From: Phycicoccus endophyticus
GTDB lineage: Bacteria > Actinomycetota > Actinomycetes > Actinomycetales > Dermatophilaceae
DNA: 64,000 nt
Reading direction: 5' to 3'
NCBI RefSeq assembly: GCF_011326735.1
Contig: NZ_JAANCN010000003.1
Coordinates: 214,115 to 278,114, forward strand
In this document: piece after piece, positions 1 to 10,901 of the stretch
Position numbering within the stretch: position 1 is the stretch's first letter
Layout: every line of letters starts with the position of its first letter
Translations under genes and position numbers: made by a program
Notes under the pieces: model-generated
The model's database searches: none
What the model was told of the DNA's origin: nothing
Seen by the model: the letters and a program-made list of their open reading frames with translations, nothing else

Positions 1-691
1 ACCCGGCCGCGGCCGAGACCCGGGCCGAGGAACGCCAGTGGACGTGCCGCCGGTCGTCGCCCGGCAGGTAGCCGCGCAGGGTGTGGAAGTCGAGGTCGGA
101 GACGGACGGGTCCGGCGTGGGGCGGCCCTCGAGGTCCCGGACGAGCCCGGCGTCCAGGGAGGGCAGCGCGAGGACGCGGGGGTGCACGAACAGCTCGAGC
201 GTCCGCGAGGCGTTCAGGGTCCGGCGGGCGAGCCCGAAGGGGTCGCCGAGAACGGTGGTCACCGGTCCGACGACGATGACCCCCCGGCGCGTCGTCGGGA
301 TCGTGAAGGCGTGGTCGACCCGACCACCCGGGCCGAGCGAGGGCAGCCGGAAGGCCTCGACCCGTTCCCCGACGGGGACCTCGAGCTCCGCGGGGGCGAC
401 CCGCCGGCTGCGGGCGTTGGTCGCCCGCAGCGAGCCGTCGGCACTCGTCCCGGGCCGGACGCGTACCGGGTGCACCCCGAGCTCGAGGTCGACCCGCGAG
501 CCCCCGAGGGCCTGGAGGACGGCGAGCCCGAGGAGGACGAGCAGGCCGAGCCCGACGATGCGCGCCTCGTCCCACGCGAGCACCCAGCCGACCGTCGCCG
601 CCAGCGCGCCCACGAGCGCGGCGCCCCAGCCGGTGCCGGTGACGACGGAGCGCTCCCGCAGGGAGCGGGTGAGCGCGCGCAGCGGGGACAC
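1..691 (-). CDS. DUF58 domain protein, C-terminus cut by the window edge
   Basis: I translated this stretch directly. It starts with GTG at 691, preceded by a GAGGAG ribosome-binding site that overlaps the moxR stop, and stays open to base 1, giving about 230 residues of a protein that continues outside the window. Two hydrophobic segments lie near residues 20-60. They are followed by a beta-rich region and then the DUF58 signature near residues 205-225 (RGYLPGDDRRHVHWRSSAR). DUF58 proteins usually follow a MoxR ATPase and often precede a transglutaminase-like gene. They are thought to act with MoxR in assembling or maturing envelope proteins, but their biochemistry is poorly known. The gap to moxR is only 13 bases, so co-transcription is likely. 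Confidence 0.85.
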   Translation of the reverse strand, partial: MSPLRALTRSLRERSVVTGTGWGAALVGALAATVGWVLAWDEARIVGLGLLVLLGLAVLQALGGSRVDLELGVHPVRVRPGTSADGSLRATNARSRRVAPAELEVPVGERVEAFRLPSLGPGGRVDHAFTIPTTRRGVIVVGPVTTVLGDPFGLARRTLNASRTLELFVHPRVLALPSLDAGLVRDLEGRPTPDPSVSDLDFHTLRGYLPGDDRRHVHWRSSARVSAAAG

Positions 692-704
692 GGCGGCGGG
701 CTCC

Positions 705-1682
<978 letters not shown>

Positions 1683-1731
1683 CGTGTCCTCGTCGGGGTC
1701 GTCGGGTCGTGTCCGGTCGGTCGCGCGCGGG

Positions 1732-4700
1732 TCACGGGGCGGTCCACGATCGTTGCACAGGTGTCGCAGGGGCCTGGCCGTCGTCACACTCGAGGTCGTA
1801 CGTCACGCCCGCGACCGGGAGCAGGACCGTCGTCGGGACGGTCACCGAGCCCCCGTCGCCGATCGTGCCGTCGGACCCGGTGCCGAAGGTCACCGTCGTC
1901 GGCTCGCCGCCACCGGTGGGGGTGACGACGCAGCGCATCGTGGCGCTCGGCGGGAGGTTGGAGCCGGTCAGCCGCAGCTGGAGACCGTCTCTCGCCGGGT
2001 CGTCGTCGGGGGTGAGCACCGCCTCCCCGGTCGTCGCTGCTACCGGACCCGTCTCGACGTGCCGGCTGCTGTCGTCCACGGTTGCCGAGATCTCCAGGGT
2101 GCGGGCGTAGCCGACCTTGACCGGGTAGGTGTGGCTCCATACGCCCGGACCCGTCGAGGCGCTCTCCGTCTCCGGTCCGCCGATGCCTCCGCTGACCACC
2201 AGCTCGACGTCGGCGCTGCGTCCGTTGGGCCGGGCCGTCACCGTCACCGTGACGTACGGCCCCACGACCGCGTCGACGTGGACCTGGACCGGACCGAGCG
2301 GGCCGTAGACGACGTCGGTGCTCACCTGCGTCGAGGACGAGAGGCCGGCGGAGTTGGTCGCGGTGAGGGTGAGCGTGTACGCCGCGCCGTTGGCGGGGAC
2401 GAGGACCTCCGCCTCGACGTCGTCCAGGTCCGCTCCGCTCCACGTGCCGCAGGTGGTGTCGGCGACCCGGCAGGTGACGGTGAGCGTGTCGTCGTGCGCG
2501 GGCGGCGCGGTGAACCTCAGGTCGACCTCGCGGTCCGTGCCGGAGGCGGTCGCCGAGACCCCGGTGAACGCTCCCGGCGTGCCCACGGCGCGGCGGGACA
2601 CGGGCTCGCTCGGCGCCGAGGAGTAGTACTCGTTCGCGGCGGTCACCCGGTACTGGTAGGTCGAGCCGTCGTTCTCCACCGACGCCGCCTCGCAGCGGGT
2701 GCCGGTCGTCCGGCACACCGTGACGCTCCCGTCCGGGCCGGTGCGGGTCACCCGGTAGGTCGGGTCACCGGGACCGTTGGCGCCCACGGCCACCCAACGC
2801 ACGAGGACCGCCTGGCGGGCGCCCCCCGCGACCTCTGCCGTCTCGAGGGTCGGTGCCGCGGGAGTGGCCGGTGTCCCGGCGGACTGGCCCTCGACAGTGA
2901 CCGGCGGCCCCCACCCGGCCTCGTTGTGCGCCGTGACCGTGAACGGGGTGGTCACCGTGTTGTCCAGCCCGGCAGCGCGCACCGACGTCGACCCCGTCTC
3001 CGCCCGGCCACCCGGCCAGGTCACGAGGTAGCGGTCGACGGGCGAGCCGCCGGAGGGCGCGGCGTTCCAGGCCACGGTCACGGTGCCGTCGGCCGGCTCG
3101 ACCACCCGCGGGGCGAGCGGGCTGCCCGGGACCTCGTCGGGGACGACGGGAGCGGAGGGTGCGCTCGCCGGGCCGAAGCCGACGACGTTGCGCGCGCGGA
3201 CGGTGAACCGGTACTCGACGGCGTTGCGCAGCCCCGTCACGAGACACGGCGAGGCGTCACAGCGCTGGGTGCCGCCCTCCCAGGCAACCTCGTAGCCCTC
3301 GACGGGCAGGCCGGTGCCCGGCGGCGGACGCCAGGAGAGCAGCGCCGACCCGCTGAGCGTGGGTCCGGTCTGTGCCGGGGTCCCGGGCGCCCCCGGCACC
3401 CCGAGGACGTCGACGGTCAGCGTGCCCGTGGCCTGGCGGTCGCGTCGCGTCGTCGACTCGACGTCGGTGATCGTCACCTCGAAGACGATGCGCCCGGTGG
3501 CCTGCACCGACGGCGTCACCGACAGGGTCGTCGGTCCCTCCCGTCGGACCTCGGCGGCCGAGCCGGACACGCGCTCGACCCCGACGACCGAGTACTCCGG
3601 CGTGCCGAGCTGGGAGCGCAGGTAGCCCTCGAGGCTCACCGTCGTCGTCGTCCCGGCCCGCACCCCCTCGACCGACACCGGCGCCATCGACGGCGGCTCG
3701 GCGGCCGCGACCCGGACGGTGAGGACGGCGGGCACCGCCTCGGTGCCCTCTACGGTCACGACGAGGCGGGCGGTCGAGCCGGGCACGGCCGCCGACGAGG
3801 CGGTGACGACGAGCGTCGCGTCGTCCTCGGTGCGCACCGACAGCCCGGCCACCGGCGACTCCAGGCTGCCGGCGAAGCGCAGGTCGGCGACGGTGTCGGG
3901 GTCGGCGGTCCAGACGTGGCACAGCTCGGGTACGCTCAGCGGGCGCGACTGGCCACCGACGACGACGTCGACCGCGGTCGGCGGGCAGCGCAGCACCGGG
4001 GTCTCCGGCCCCACCTGGACCGGCACCGACAGGAAGGCCCGTCGTCCGGCGGCCTCCCGGGTCGCGGCCGTCGTCACCTCGAAGGACACCGCGGCCGGCC
4101 CGACGTACCCGGCGAGCGCGGTGACCCGCAGCTGCGAGGGCCCCTCGGCCTCGACCCGCAGCTGGCCCGGCGGGGAGGCCGCGAGCCGGTCGCTCGTCGT
4201 CAGCGTGACGTCCCGCCCGGCGGGGTCCAGGACGATGTCGTCGAGGTCGACCACCGTCGAGCCGTCCCGCTCGACCCGCACGAGGGCGTCGGGCCGGACG
4301 CTCGGCGCCCCCGAGCCGCCCGCCGGCACGTAGGCCACCCCGAGCGCCGCCGCCCCACCGGCGTCGACGACCTCGAAGGTGAGCACCTGCGGGTCGCTCG
4401 TCACCGGCAGGGTCGCGACGCCGCCGGCGAGCCGTGCCGAGGATGCGTTGAACACCCTGGTCACGCGCAGCGCACCGCCCGGGTCGTCGGGGTCGACGGC
4501 GCCGGCGAGCAGGTCCACCTCGACCGACGTCGCCCCGACGGCGGGCTGGGCGAGGGCGTTGCGGGGGCTCGGGGGGAGGTTGACCCCCTCGCGGGCGCGG
4601 ACCCGTACCGTCCCGACCGACTCCTCCCCGCTGGCCCCGACGATGGCGTAGCGCACGGCGAGCGTCTCGCCAGCGGAGGGCGCGGTGACGACGAGCGCGC

Positions 4701-7700
4701 CGCTGTCGGCGTCGAGCACCGCCCGCCCGTCCAGCTCCGGGTTGAGCGCGGCGAGCGGCCGGATGCTCGCCCGCTCACCGATCGGCTGGATGTCGTTGGC
4801 GAGGACGTCGACCGCCACCGTGCTGCCCGGCTCCACGGTCACCTCGTCGTCGACCGCGACCACCGGCTGGGGGTCGCCGGGTGGGGTGACGGCGATGCGG
4901 GCCGTGCCCTCCCCGACCTTGCCGTACCGGTCGCCGAGGAGGTAGGTGAAGTCGTCGGTGCCCCCGCTCGTCGGGTAGGCCTGGTAGGTGATCGACGAGG
5001 GCGTCGTCGCGAGGACCCGCCCGAAGCGGGGCGCCGAGGCCAGCCCGACGAGGGTCGTCGAGTCACCGTCCGGGTCCGCCCCGGACCCGGCGACGGTGAC
5101 GGTGATGGTGTCGCCCGCGACGACGCGGCCCTCGAGGGCCGGCGGGGTGGGTGCCCGGTCGGGTCGCTCCTGCGTCGGCGGTGGGGTGACGGTGACCCGC
5201 GCGGTTCCCGTGGCCCGGCGACCCGCGGCGTTCTCGACGACGTACGTGACCGTCACCGTCTGCTGGGAGCTCACCCGGGGCGCCTGGTAGCGCACGAGCG
5301 ACCCGGCGACGTAGGCGGCCCCGACCTCGTCGGTGCCGGTCGCCCCGTCGGGGCCCGACACCGGCAGCGTCCCGCCGCGGGGCGCGCCCTCGACCCGGGG
5401 GGAGAGCCGCAGCGTGGACCCGCTGGGGTCGAGGTCGTTGTCGAGCACCGGCACGGAGACGTGGTCGCCGGAGCGGACCGTCGCGGTGTCGTCGCTCGTC
5501 ACCGGCGTGTCGTCGGCCGGCTCCGGCAGCTGGAGCACCGAGATGTCCCCGGTCGCGCTCTGCCCGGAGCCGTTGGTGACGGTGTACCGCACGAGGACGG
5601 GGTTGGGCCGCAGCTCGGGCCGGGTCGCGACGATCCGCACCCAGCGTCCCCGGAGCACCGCCACGTCGACGCTGTCGGAGGACTCGGTCTCGGTGCCCTG
5701 GACGACGAGCAGGCCACCGGCGGGGTCGACGTCGTTGGCGAGCACGTCGACGACGGTCGCCGTCTGGCCGTGGACCACCGCCTGGTCGAGCATCGCGGTG
5801 ATGCTGCCGGACCGCTCGGCGGCCGCCCGCACGTCCACCCGGATCGTCCCTCGGGCGAACGGTGCGTTCCCGTAGCGCACGGCGTACGCGAGCAGGTAGG
5901 TGCCCGGAGCACCGGCGGTCACCGACACCGTCCCTGCGTCGATGCTCGTCTCGACGGTCGCGCCGTCCGGGGCGGTGACGTCGCCGGCGAGCTGGAGACG
6001 GGCGGCCGGCGAGGTCGGGTCGGTGCCGGGGACGTCGTTCTCGAGCGGCCGCAGGACCACGGGCTTGCCGACCTCGCCCCGGCCGATGTCCGGCAGGGGG
6101 GTCGCCGCGCTCGTGGACACCGAGTCCGCCGCGAGCACGTCGACCGAGAGCCGACCCGTGGTCTCGGCGGTGCCGTCGGAGACCGTGTACTCGACCGTCC
6201 GCGGGCCGGCCGCCCCGGGTGCGGTGTAGCGCAGCCGACCGTCGGAGGTCACCGCGACCGACGTGCGCCCGTCGTGGGCCGCCGTGACCGCCACCGGGTC
6301 GGAGTCCGGGTCGCGCCAGTCGCCGGCGACGGGGACGTTCAGGGTCCCCCGGTTGGCGACCGAGGTCACCTCCGCCCGGTAGCCCGGGCGCAGCACCGGC
6401 GGGCCGTTCTCGGTGGGCCCCCGGACGGTGACGGTGACGTGCGCCGAGGAGCTGTTGCCGCGCCCGTCGTCGACGACGTAGTCGAAGCCGGCGCTCGCCG
6501 CCGTCGCCTCGAGGGTCACCTGGACGGTCTGCCCGTCCGGGGAGATGTCCACGGTGCCGGTCGCCGCGGGCAGGTCGGAGACCTCGGTGACCGAGAGCAC
6601 GCTGCCGGAGGGGTTGCTGTCGTTGTCGAGCACGTGGAGGACGCTCGTGCGGCCCGGGCGGGCGCCGACCCGGTCGTCGCGGGCCCGGGGCGGCTTGGAG
6701 CTGCGGTCCAGCGTCGTCGACGCGTCGGTGTCCGTCGGGCGGCTGCGGGTGCTCGGCGGCGCGACGGCGGTCCAGTCGTCGAGCCGCCGGCCCGACTCCA
6801 GCGACCACACCGCCCCGGTCGCCGCGTCGTTGAGCACGACGGACCGGTGGTTCAGCCGCAGGTGGGGTGAGAGCAGCGCCGCCGCGTTCTCCAGGGGGAC
6901 CTGCTCGGCCCCACCGCCTCCGCAGACCCGCACCGCCCGGCCCGGGCTGCCCGACCACACCGCGTAGGTGCACGAGTCGAGGACGACCGGCTCGGCCGCC
7001 GGGCCGGTGCCGCCGTCCGCGAGCGTGCGGGCCACCCCGCCGGCCAGGTCGACCGACACCAGGGCGCGCGGGGTGGCGACGAGGACGCTGTCACCCGCGA
7101 CCCCGCCCTGCGGCACGCCGTCGAGGATGCTCGCGCCGGTGACCGCCGTGCGCTCCCCTCCCGGCCACGCGAGGACGCCGGTGACGGTGTCGAGCACCAC
7201 CGGCCCTGCCGCGGTGAGCAGGACGTGCACGTCCTGGAGGGCGCCGCCGAGGTCGGCGGTGCTCGCCGTGAACCCGCCGTCGGCGGCCGGGGTGAGCGTG
7301 ACCAGCCCGCCTCCGGAGCCCGCAGCGTAGACCGTGCCGTCCTCGGCGACGGCGACGTCCGCGGCACGCGCCTCGCCGGTGACGTCGGGAGCGACGGGCA
7401 CGCTCGCGAGCGCGTCGTCGCGCGAGGAGAGCCCGTCGACCCCCGCCTCGCCGGCCGTCGAGGAGCGGGCGGCGCGCACCTCGCCCGTCTCGGGGTCGAC
7501 GACGGCCGAGGTGGCACCGCCCACCGCGAGGGGGGCCGTCGCGGGCACCGTGACACTCCGGTCCGGGGCGAGCGTGCCCTCGCGGACGTCGACCGCCGTC
7601 ACCCGGCCCGTGACCCGGTCGCGGGCGAGCACCGCGGAGCCGGACTGGACGACGTCGAGCTGGTAGGTCTGGGCCGCGTCCTCACCGGGGGCGAGCGCGG

Positions 7701-7944
7701 CGTCCAGCCGGGCCGCCGGGGCGTTGAGCCGCCCGAAGAGGCCGACCCGGTCGTTGGTCACCCAGACGGTGCCGTCGTTCGGCTCGAGCTGGTTGCTCGG
7801 AAACCCGGGGCTGCGGGTCGCGGCCCACCCGTAGCCGCCGAGGGCCAGCGCGACCACGACGCCGGCGACGACCCCCGTGCGCGGGCGGGCCCGCAGACGG
7901 CGTGACGCACCGTCACGCCGTGCCGTCCCGCGCGGCTCGCTCAT
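1732..7944 (-). CDS. Giant membrane-anchored Ig-like/fibronectin type III surface protein
   Basis: 2070-residue protein. A basic cytoplasmic N-terminus (about 22 residues) is followed by one membrane segment (GVVAGVVVALALGGYGWAA). Next comes a roughly 350-residue beta-rich region with repeats such as GTVWVTND and DGTVYAAGSGGG, like a beta-propeller. From about residue 430 there are repeated Ig/cadherin-like modules marked by VLDND or VLAND followed by P.G, near residues 438, 735, 838 and 1051. About three fibronectin type III domains lie near 1515-1800 (for example LSWRPPPGTGLPVEGYEVAW), with more Ig-like sequence to the end. No LPXTG sorting signal is seen. The start at 7944 has a GAGGA site; the in-frame codon at 7998 has none. 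Its exact role is unknown; adhesion or a cell-wall scaffold is an inference. It leads the cluster with moxR and DUF58. Confidence 0.85.
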   Translation of the reverse strand: MSEPRGTARRDGASRRLRARPRTGVVAGVVVALALGGYGWAATRSPGFPSNQLEPNDGTVWVTNDRVGLFGRLNAPAARLDAALAPGEDAAQTYQLDVVQSGSAVLARDRVTGRVTAVDVREGTLAPDRSVTVPATAPLAVGGATSAVVDPETGEVRAARSSTAGEAGVDGLSSRDDALASVPVAPDVTGEARAADVAVAEDGTVYAAGSGGGLVTLTPAADGGFTASTADLGGALQDVHVLLTAAGPVVLDTVTGVLAWPGGERTAVTGASILDGVPQGGVAGDSVLVATPRALVSVDLAGGVARTLADGGTGPAAEPVVLDSCTYAVWSGSPGRAVRVCGGGGAEQVPLENAAALLSPHLRLNHRSVVLNDAATGAVWSLESGRRLDDWTAVAPPSTRSRPTDTDASTTLDRSSKPPRARDDRVGARPGRTSVLHVLDNDSNPSGSVLSVTEVSDLPAATGTVDISPDGQTVQVTLEATAASAGFDYVVDDGRGNSSSAHVTVTVRGPTENGPPVLRPGYRAEVTSVANRGTLNVPVAGDWRDPDSDPVAVTAAHDGRTSVAVTSDGRLRYTAPGAAGPRTVEYTVSDGTAETTGRLSVDVLAADSVSTSAATPLPDIGRGEVGKPVVLRPLENDVPGTDPTSPAARLQLAGDVTAPDGATVETSIDAGTVSVTAGAPGTYLLAYAVRYGNAPFARGTIRVDVRAAAERSGSITAMLDQAVVHGQTATVVDVLANDVDPAGGLLVVQGTETESSDSVDVAVLRGRWVRIVATRPELRPNPVLVRYTVTNGSGQSATGDISVLQLPEPADDTPVTSDDTATVRSGDHVSVPVLDNDLDPSGSTLRLSPRVEGAPRGGTLPVSGPDGATGTDEVGAAYVAGSLVRYQAPRVSSQQTVTVTYVVENAAGRRATGTARVTVTPPPTQERPDRAPTPPALEGRVVAGDTITVTVAGSGADPDGDSTTLVGLASAPRFGRVLATTPSSITYQAYPTSGGTDDFTYLLGDRYGKVGEGTARIAVTPPGDPQPVVAVDDEVTVEPGSTVAVDVLANDIQPIGERASIRPLAALNPELDGRAVLDADSGALVVTAPSAGETLAVRYAIVGASGEESVGTVRVRAREGVNLPPSPRNALAQPAVGATSVEVDLLAGAVDPDDPGGALRVTRVFNASSARLAGGVATLPVTSDPQVLTFEVVDAGGAAALGVAYVPAGGSGAPSVRPDALVRVERDGSTVVDLDDIVLDPAGRDVTLTTSDRLAASPPGQLRVEAEGPSQLRVTALAGYVGPAAVSFEVTTAATREAAGRRAFLSVPVQVGPETPVLRCPPTAVDVVVGGQSRPLSVPELCHVWTADPDTVADLRFAGSLESPVAGLSVRTEDDATLVVTASSAAVPGSTARLVVTVEGTEAVPAVLTVRVAAAEPPSMAPVSVEGVRAGTTTTVSLEGYLRSQLGTPEYSVVGVERVSGSAAEVRREGPTTLSVTPSVQATGRIVFEVTITDVESTTRRDRQATGTLTVDVLGVPGAPGTPAQTGPTLSGSALLSWRPPPGTGLPVEGYEVAWEGGTQRCDASPCLVTGLRNAVEYRFTVRARNVVGFGPASAPSAPVVPDEVPGSPLAPRVVEPADGTVTVAWNAAPSGGSPVDRYLVTWPGGRAETGSTSVRAAGLDNTVTTPFTVTAHNEAGWGPPVTVEGQSAGTPATPAAPTLETAEVAGGARQAVLVRWVAVGANGPGDPTYRVTRTGPDGSVTVCRTTGTRCEAASVENDGSTYQYRVTAANEYYSSAPSEPVSRRAVGTPGAFTGVSATASGTDREVDLRFTAPPAHDDTLTVTCRVADTTCGTWSGADLDDVEAEVLVPANGAAYTLTLTATNSAGLSSSTQVSTDVVYGPLGPVQVHVDAVVGPYVTVTVTARPNGRSADVELVVSGGIGGPETESASTGPGVWSHTYPVKVGYARTLEISATVDDSSRHVETGPVAATTGEAVLTPDDDPARDGLQLRLTGSNLPPSATMRCVVTPTGGGEPTTVTFGTGSDGTIGDGGSVTVPTTVLLPVAGVTYDLECDDGQAPATPVQRSWTAP

Positions 7945-8040
7945 CTCGTCCTCGTCCGACCTCGGCGAGCGCGGCCCGGCCGCCGCACCCGGACTCATTG
8001 TGAGCCATACCCGTGGGTCGGGTGTGCCGGTTGTGACAAG

Positions 8041-8079
8041 CCGAGGGGGCCGACCAGGACCTCCGGCCGGCCCCCTCGG
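8041..8079 (-). terminator. Hairpin terminator after phoX
   Basis: Perfect 12-bp inverted repeat: CCGAGGGGGCCG at 8041-8052 and its complement at 8068-8079, with a 15-base loop. It begins seven bases past the phoX stop codon. There is no clear T-run after it in the phoX direction, so it may be an actinobacterial L-shaped (U-poor) terminator. It separates phoX from the Ig-like protein gene. Confidence 0.65.
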
Positions 8080-8085
8080 ACGCGC

Positions 8086-10152
8086 TCAGCGCCGGTAGAC
8101 CTGCACCACGCTCGGCCGCGGCCCGCCCCAGCGCCCCCGCGAGAGGGTGCCCGGCGCGGCGTAGTCGGGGAAGAAGGAGTGCTGGTCCGCCCAGGACCCG
8201 TCCTCGCCGGGATGCTGCACCGCGACGAAGACCGACCCGGACCCGTCCCGGTCGTGGACCACGGGCCCACACGTCTCGGCCTCCCGCGGCACCGCGAGGA
8301 ACTGCTCGACCTTGCCCCGCTCCCGACCGGTCAGCGTCACCCGGTGCAGGGCGTCGTCGAGTCCGAGGGTGCCGGGCTGGCCGTCCGTGGCGATCCACAG
8401 CGCGCCGGTGGAGTCGAACGCGACGTTGTCCGGGCACGAGATCGGCGAGACCGGCCCCTCGTAGCCCCCGAAGTACGTCCCCGCGCTCGACGGGTCGCCA
8501 CAGACGAGCAGCAGGGTCCACGCGAAACGGGTGGCGCCCGCGTCGTTGTGGTACTCCGTCAGCTCGAGGACGTGGCCCTCGCGGTTGGTCACCCGCGGGT
8601 TGGCCTCGTCGACACCCGGGTAGCCGGCGACGCCGCGGTTGGTGTTGTTCGTCAGGGCCGCGTAGACCCTGCCGGTGACGGGGTTGGGCTGGACGTCCTC
8701 GGGCCGGTCCATCTTCGTCGCCCCGACCCGGTCGGCCGCGAGCCGGGTGAAGACGAGCACCTCCGCGACGCTCATACCCGGCACCCGCGAGCAGCCGTCC
8801 TCGACGAGGGGGACCCACTCGCCGGTGCCGTCGAACCGCCCGTCCGAGGGCAGCGCGCCGGTGCCGTCGATCTCCGCCGGAGGGCTGTCGCCGCTGAACC
8901 GGGCGACGTAGAGGTCCCCGGAGGAGAGCAGCCGCTTGTTCTGGGCCTTCGCCCAGCGGCTGCTCCCACGCACCATCCGCCGGGTGGAGACGAACTTGTA
9001 CAGGTAGTCGAAGCGCTCGTCGTCGCCGGAGTAGGCGACCGCCCGCCCGTCCCGGGCGAGCCGGATGTTCGCGCTCTCGTGCTTGAAGCGGCCCATCGCG
9101 GTGTGCTTGACGGGGGTCGAGTCCGGGTCCTCGGGGTCGACCTCGACCACCCACCCGAAGCGGTTGACCTCGTTCTCGTAGCCTGGCCGGCGGGCGTCGA
9201 AGCGGGGCTCGACGGTCCACCACGCCCGGCCCCCCTCGGTGCTCGGGATGCCGTAGCGCCGGTTCTCCGGGGTGTCGTCGGCGACGAAGTACTGGTTGAA
9301 GTTCTCCTCCCCGGACAGGACGGTGCCCCACGGGGTCGTCCCCCCGGAGCAGTTGTTCTGGGTCCCGAGGATGGTCCGCCCGAGGTGGTCCTCCCGGGTG
9401 CGCAGCAGCGGGTGCCCCGCGGCCGGACCGTCGACGGCGAAGCGCGTCTTGAGGTGGATCCGCCGGTTGTAGCGGCTGCCGCGCACGTACGACCACGGCC
9501 GGCCGGGGCCGGAGCGGCGCAGCTCGACGACGCTCAGCCCGTGCGCCGCCATGGCGATCCGCTTGTACTCCTCGAGAGTGTCCGCGTCCTCGCTCGGCGG
9601 GAACATGATGTTCTCGTTCGTGTACTCGTGGTTGACGACCGCCAGGGCCCGCCGGCCGTGCGTGCCGGGCGTCTCGATGATGTCGAGGTAGTCGCAGTTG
9701 TAGCCGAACTGCTGCATCTGCGCGCGCTCGCTCTGGTGCTCCGGGTCGAACTCCGGGGCCCGGGTGCTGAGCGGGTCGCCCCAGCGGATGACGGGTCTCC
9801 AGGTCCATCCGCGCGGCACGGTGAGGGCGTCGACGTCCGCGGCCACGGGCGCGATCGGCTGGAAGGAGAGACCCCGGGCCGGGCCGTGCCCGTGGCCCGG
9901 CCGTCGGTGGGCCGCCGCGGGCGAGGCGGGGCTCAGGGCGACCGCGAGCGCTCCGCCGCCCACCCCGCCGAGCATCCTCCGACGGGTGAACGCCCGGCTG
10001 GCGAGGTCGCGGAAGTACTCGTTCTCGCTGGTGTTCGGCGCGTCGTCGGCGCAGGCGTTCCCGCACTTGAGCTCGCAGGTCACCGCGCTGCGTTTCCCGC
10101 GGGCATGGGAGAGGAGCGGGAGGGCCGCTCGGCGCTCGGGCATGGTCGTCAT
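8086..10152 (-). CDS. phoX: PhoX-family (DUF839) Tat-exported phosphatase
   Basis: 688-residue PhoX-type protein. The long N-region with three cysteines (C26, C30, C34) precedes a twin-arginine signal, TRRRMLGG at residues 56-63, a short hydrophobic stretch and a likely cleavage site after PAAA near residue 81. This is the usual layout of DUF839/PhoX proteins. The body carries conserved stretches such as VVNHEYTNENIMFP, LSGEENFNQYF, RFGWVVEVDP and CPDNVAFDSTGALWIATDGQ, typical of the Fe/Ca-dependent PhoX beta-propeller phosphatases. It would release phosphate from phosphoesters outside the membrane. The ATG at 10152 has a TGGAG site, so the ATG three codons later is less likely. The gene stands alone, with a terminator after it and a PHO-box-like array before it. 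Confidence 0.88.
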   Translation of the reverse strand: MTTMPERRAALPLLSHARGKRSAVTCELKCGNACADDAPNTSENEYFRDLASRAFTRRRMLGGVGGGALAVALSPASPAAAHRRPGHGHGPARGLSFQPIAPVAADVDALTVPRGWTWRPVIRWGDPLSTRAPEFDPEHQSERAQMQQFGYNCDYLDIIETPGTHGRRALAVVNHEYTNENIMFPPSEDADTLEEYKRIAMAAHGLSVVELRRSGPGRPWSYVRGSRYNRRIHLKTRFAVDGPAAGHPLLRTREDHLGRTILGTQNNCSGGTTPWGTVLSGEENFNQYFVADDTPENRRYGIPSTEGGRAWWTVEPRFDARRPGYENEVNRFGWVVEVDPEDPDSTPVKHTAMGRFKHESANIRLARDGRAVAYSGDDERFDYLYKFVSTRRMVRGSSRWAKAQNKRLLSSGDLYVARFSGDSPPAEIDGTGALPSDGRFDGTGEWVPLVEDGCSRVPGMSVAEVLVFTRLAADRVGATKMDRPEDVQPNPVTGRVYAALTNNTNRGVAGYPGVDEANPRVTNREGHVLELTEYHNDAGATRFAWTLLLVCGDPSSAGTYFGGYEGPVSPISCPDNVAFDSTGALWIATDGQPGTLGLDDALHRVTLTGRERGKVEQFLAVPREAETCGPVVHDRDGSGSVFVAVQHPGEDGSWADQHSFFPDYAAPGTLSRGRWGGPRPSVVQVYRR

Positions 10153-10211
10153 GGTGGCTCCAGAGGGTGGCGAAGGGTCGGCGCAGACCCCGGCCTGGAG
10201 CCCGCGGGACG

Positions 10212-10278
10212 ACGCTAGGCGCGGGCCGGGACGGCCCGGGGGTCCACTGCGAGAACCCTGGGTGACCGTTGGGGAACC
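10212..10278 (-). promoter_or_regulatory. phoX promoter with three PHO-box-like 11-bp direct repeats
   Basis: On the minus strand three contiguous 11-base units read GGTTCCCCAAC (10278-10268), GGTCACCCAGG (10267-10257) and GTTCTCGCAGT (10256-10246). The middle unit fits the Streptomyces PhoP direct-repeat consensus G(G/T)TCAYYYR(G/C)G at every position; the outer units fit at about 7 and 8 of 11 positions. A -10-like TAGCGT lies at 10217-10212, 28 bases downstream, so the array would cover the -35 area of an activator-dependent promoter. No PhoR/PhoP genes are in the window. Confidence 0.6.
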
Positions 10279-10295
10279 GGGTGGTCAGCGCGGGG

Positions 10296-10901
10296 TCAGG
10301 ACGGCCGCGGTCCCCCGGCCGCGGGCCGCGCGAGGAGCGAGCGCGTCACGTCGCCGGCGCTCGCCGTGCGGTGGCCCGCGAACCGGCCCGCCCGGCGGGC
10401 GGCGATGGCCGAGCCGCCGACGCGTTCACCGGCGATCTGCTCCTGCAGCCGGATGATGCCCTGGAGCAGCGCCTCGGGCCGCGGGGGGCAGCCGGGGACG
10501 TAGACGTCGACGGGCACGACCTGGTCGACGCCCTTGGTCACCGAGTAGCTGTCCCAGTAGGGGCCACCGGAGTTGCTGCACGCCCCGAAGGAGATGACGT
10601 ACTTCGGCTCGGGCATCTGGTCGTAGAGGCGCCGGATCGAGGGCGCCATCTTGTCGGTCACCGTCCCGGAGACGACCATGAGGTCGGCCTGCCGGGGCCC
10701 GGGCGCGAACGGGATGACGCCGAGACGGATGAAGTCGTGCCGACCCATCGAGGCGGCGATGAACTCGATGGCACAGCACGCCAGCCCGAAGTTGAACACC
10801 CACAGCGAGTAGCGACGGCCCCAGTTGAGGACGACCCGGACGGGCTTGGGGGCGTGCTCGGCGACCGGCCCGACCCGCGGCGTCGGCAGGTCCACGCTCA
10901 T
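10296..10901 (-). CDS. nuoB2: Second NADH-quinone oxidoreductase subunit B (NuoB2)
   Basis: 201-residue NuoB homologue outside the main nuo operon. It keeps all four cysteine ligands of cluster N2: the CC pair in [10 protein letters not shown], the cysteine in FGACSNSGG and the one in [10 protein letters not shown]. The cluster is therefore probably made. It differs from the operon copy at 34302-34901 in the loop after the CC pair ([14 protein letters not shown] against [14 protein letters not shown]) and has its own C-terminal tail. The start ATG at 10901 overlaps the nuoA2 stop by ATGA. Only the A and B subunits are duplicated here, and the pair is divergent from korAB. It may give an alternative quinone-site module for complex I or serve another electron donor; this is inference. 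Confidence 0.88.
   Translation of the reverse strand: MSVDLPTPRVGPVAEHAPKPVRVVLNWGRRYSLWVFNFGLACCAIEFIAASMGRHDFIRLGVIPFAPGPRQADLMVVSGTVTDKMAPSIRRLYDQMPEPKYVISFGACSNSGGPYWDSYSVTKGVDQVVPVDVYVPGCPPRPEALLQGIIRLQEQIAGERVGGSAIAARRAGRFAGHRTASAGDVTRSLLARPAAGGPRPS

Noticed and set aside
7945..8040. Promoter of the Ig-like gene from TTGTCACA and TATGGC
   Set aside because: The two boxes are about 24 bases apart, too far for a standard promoter; no better pair was found.
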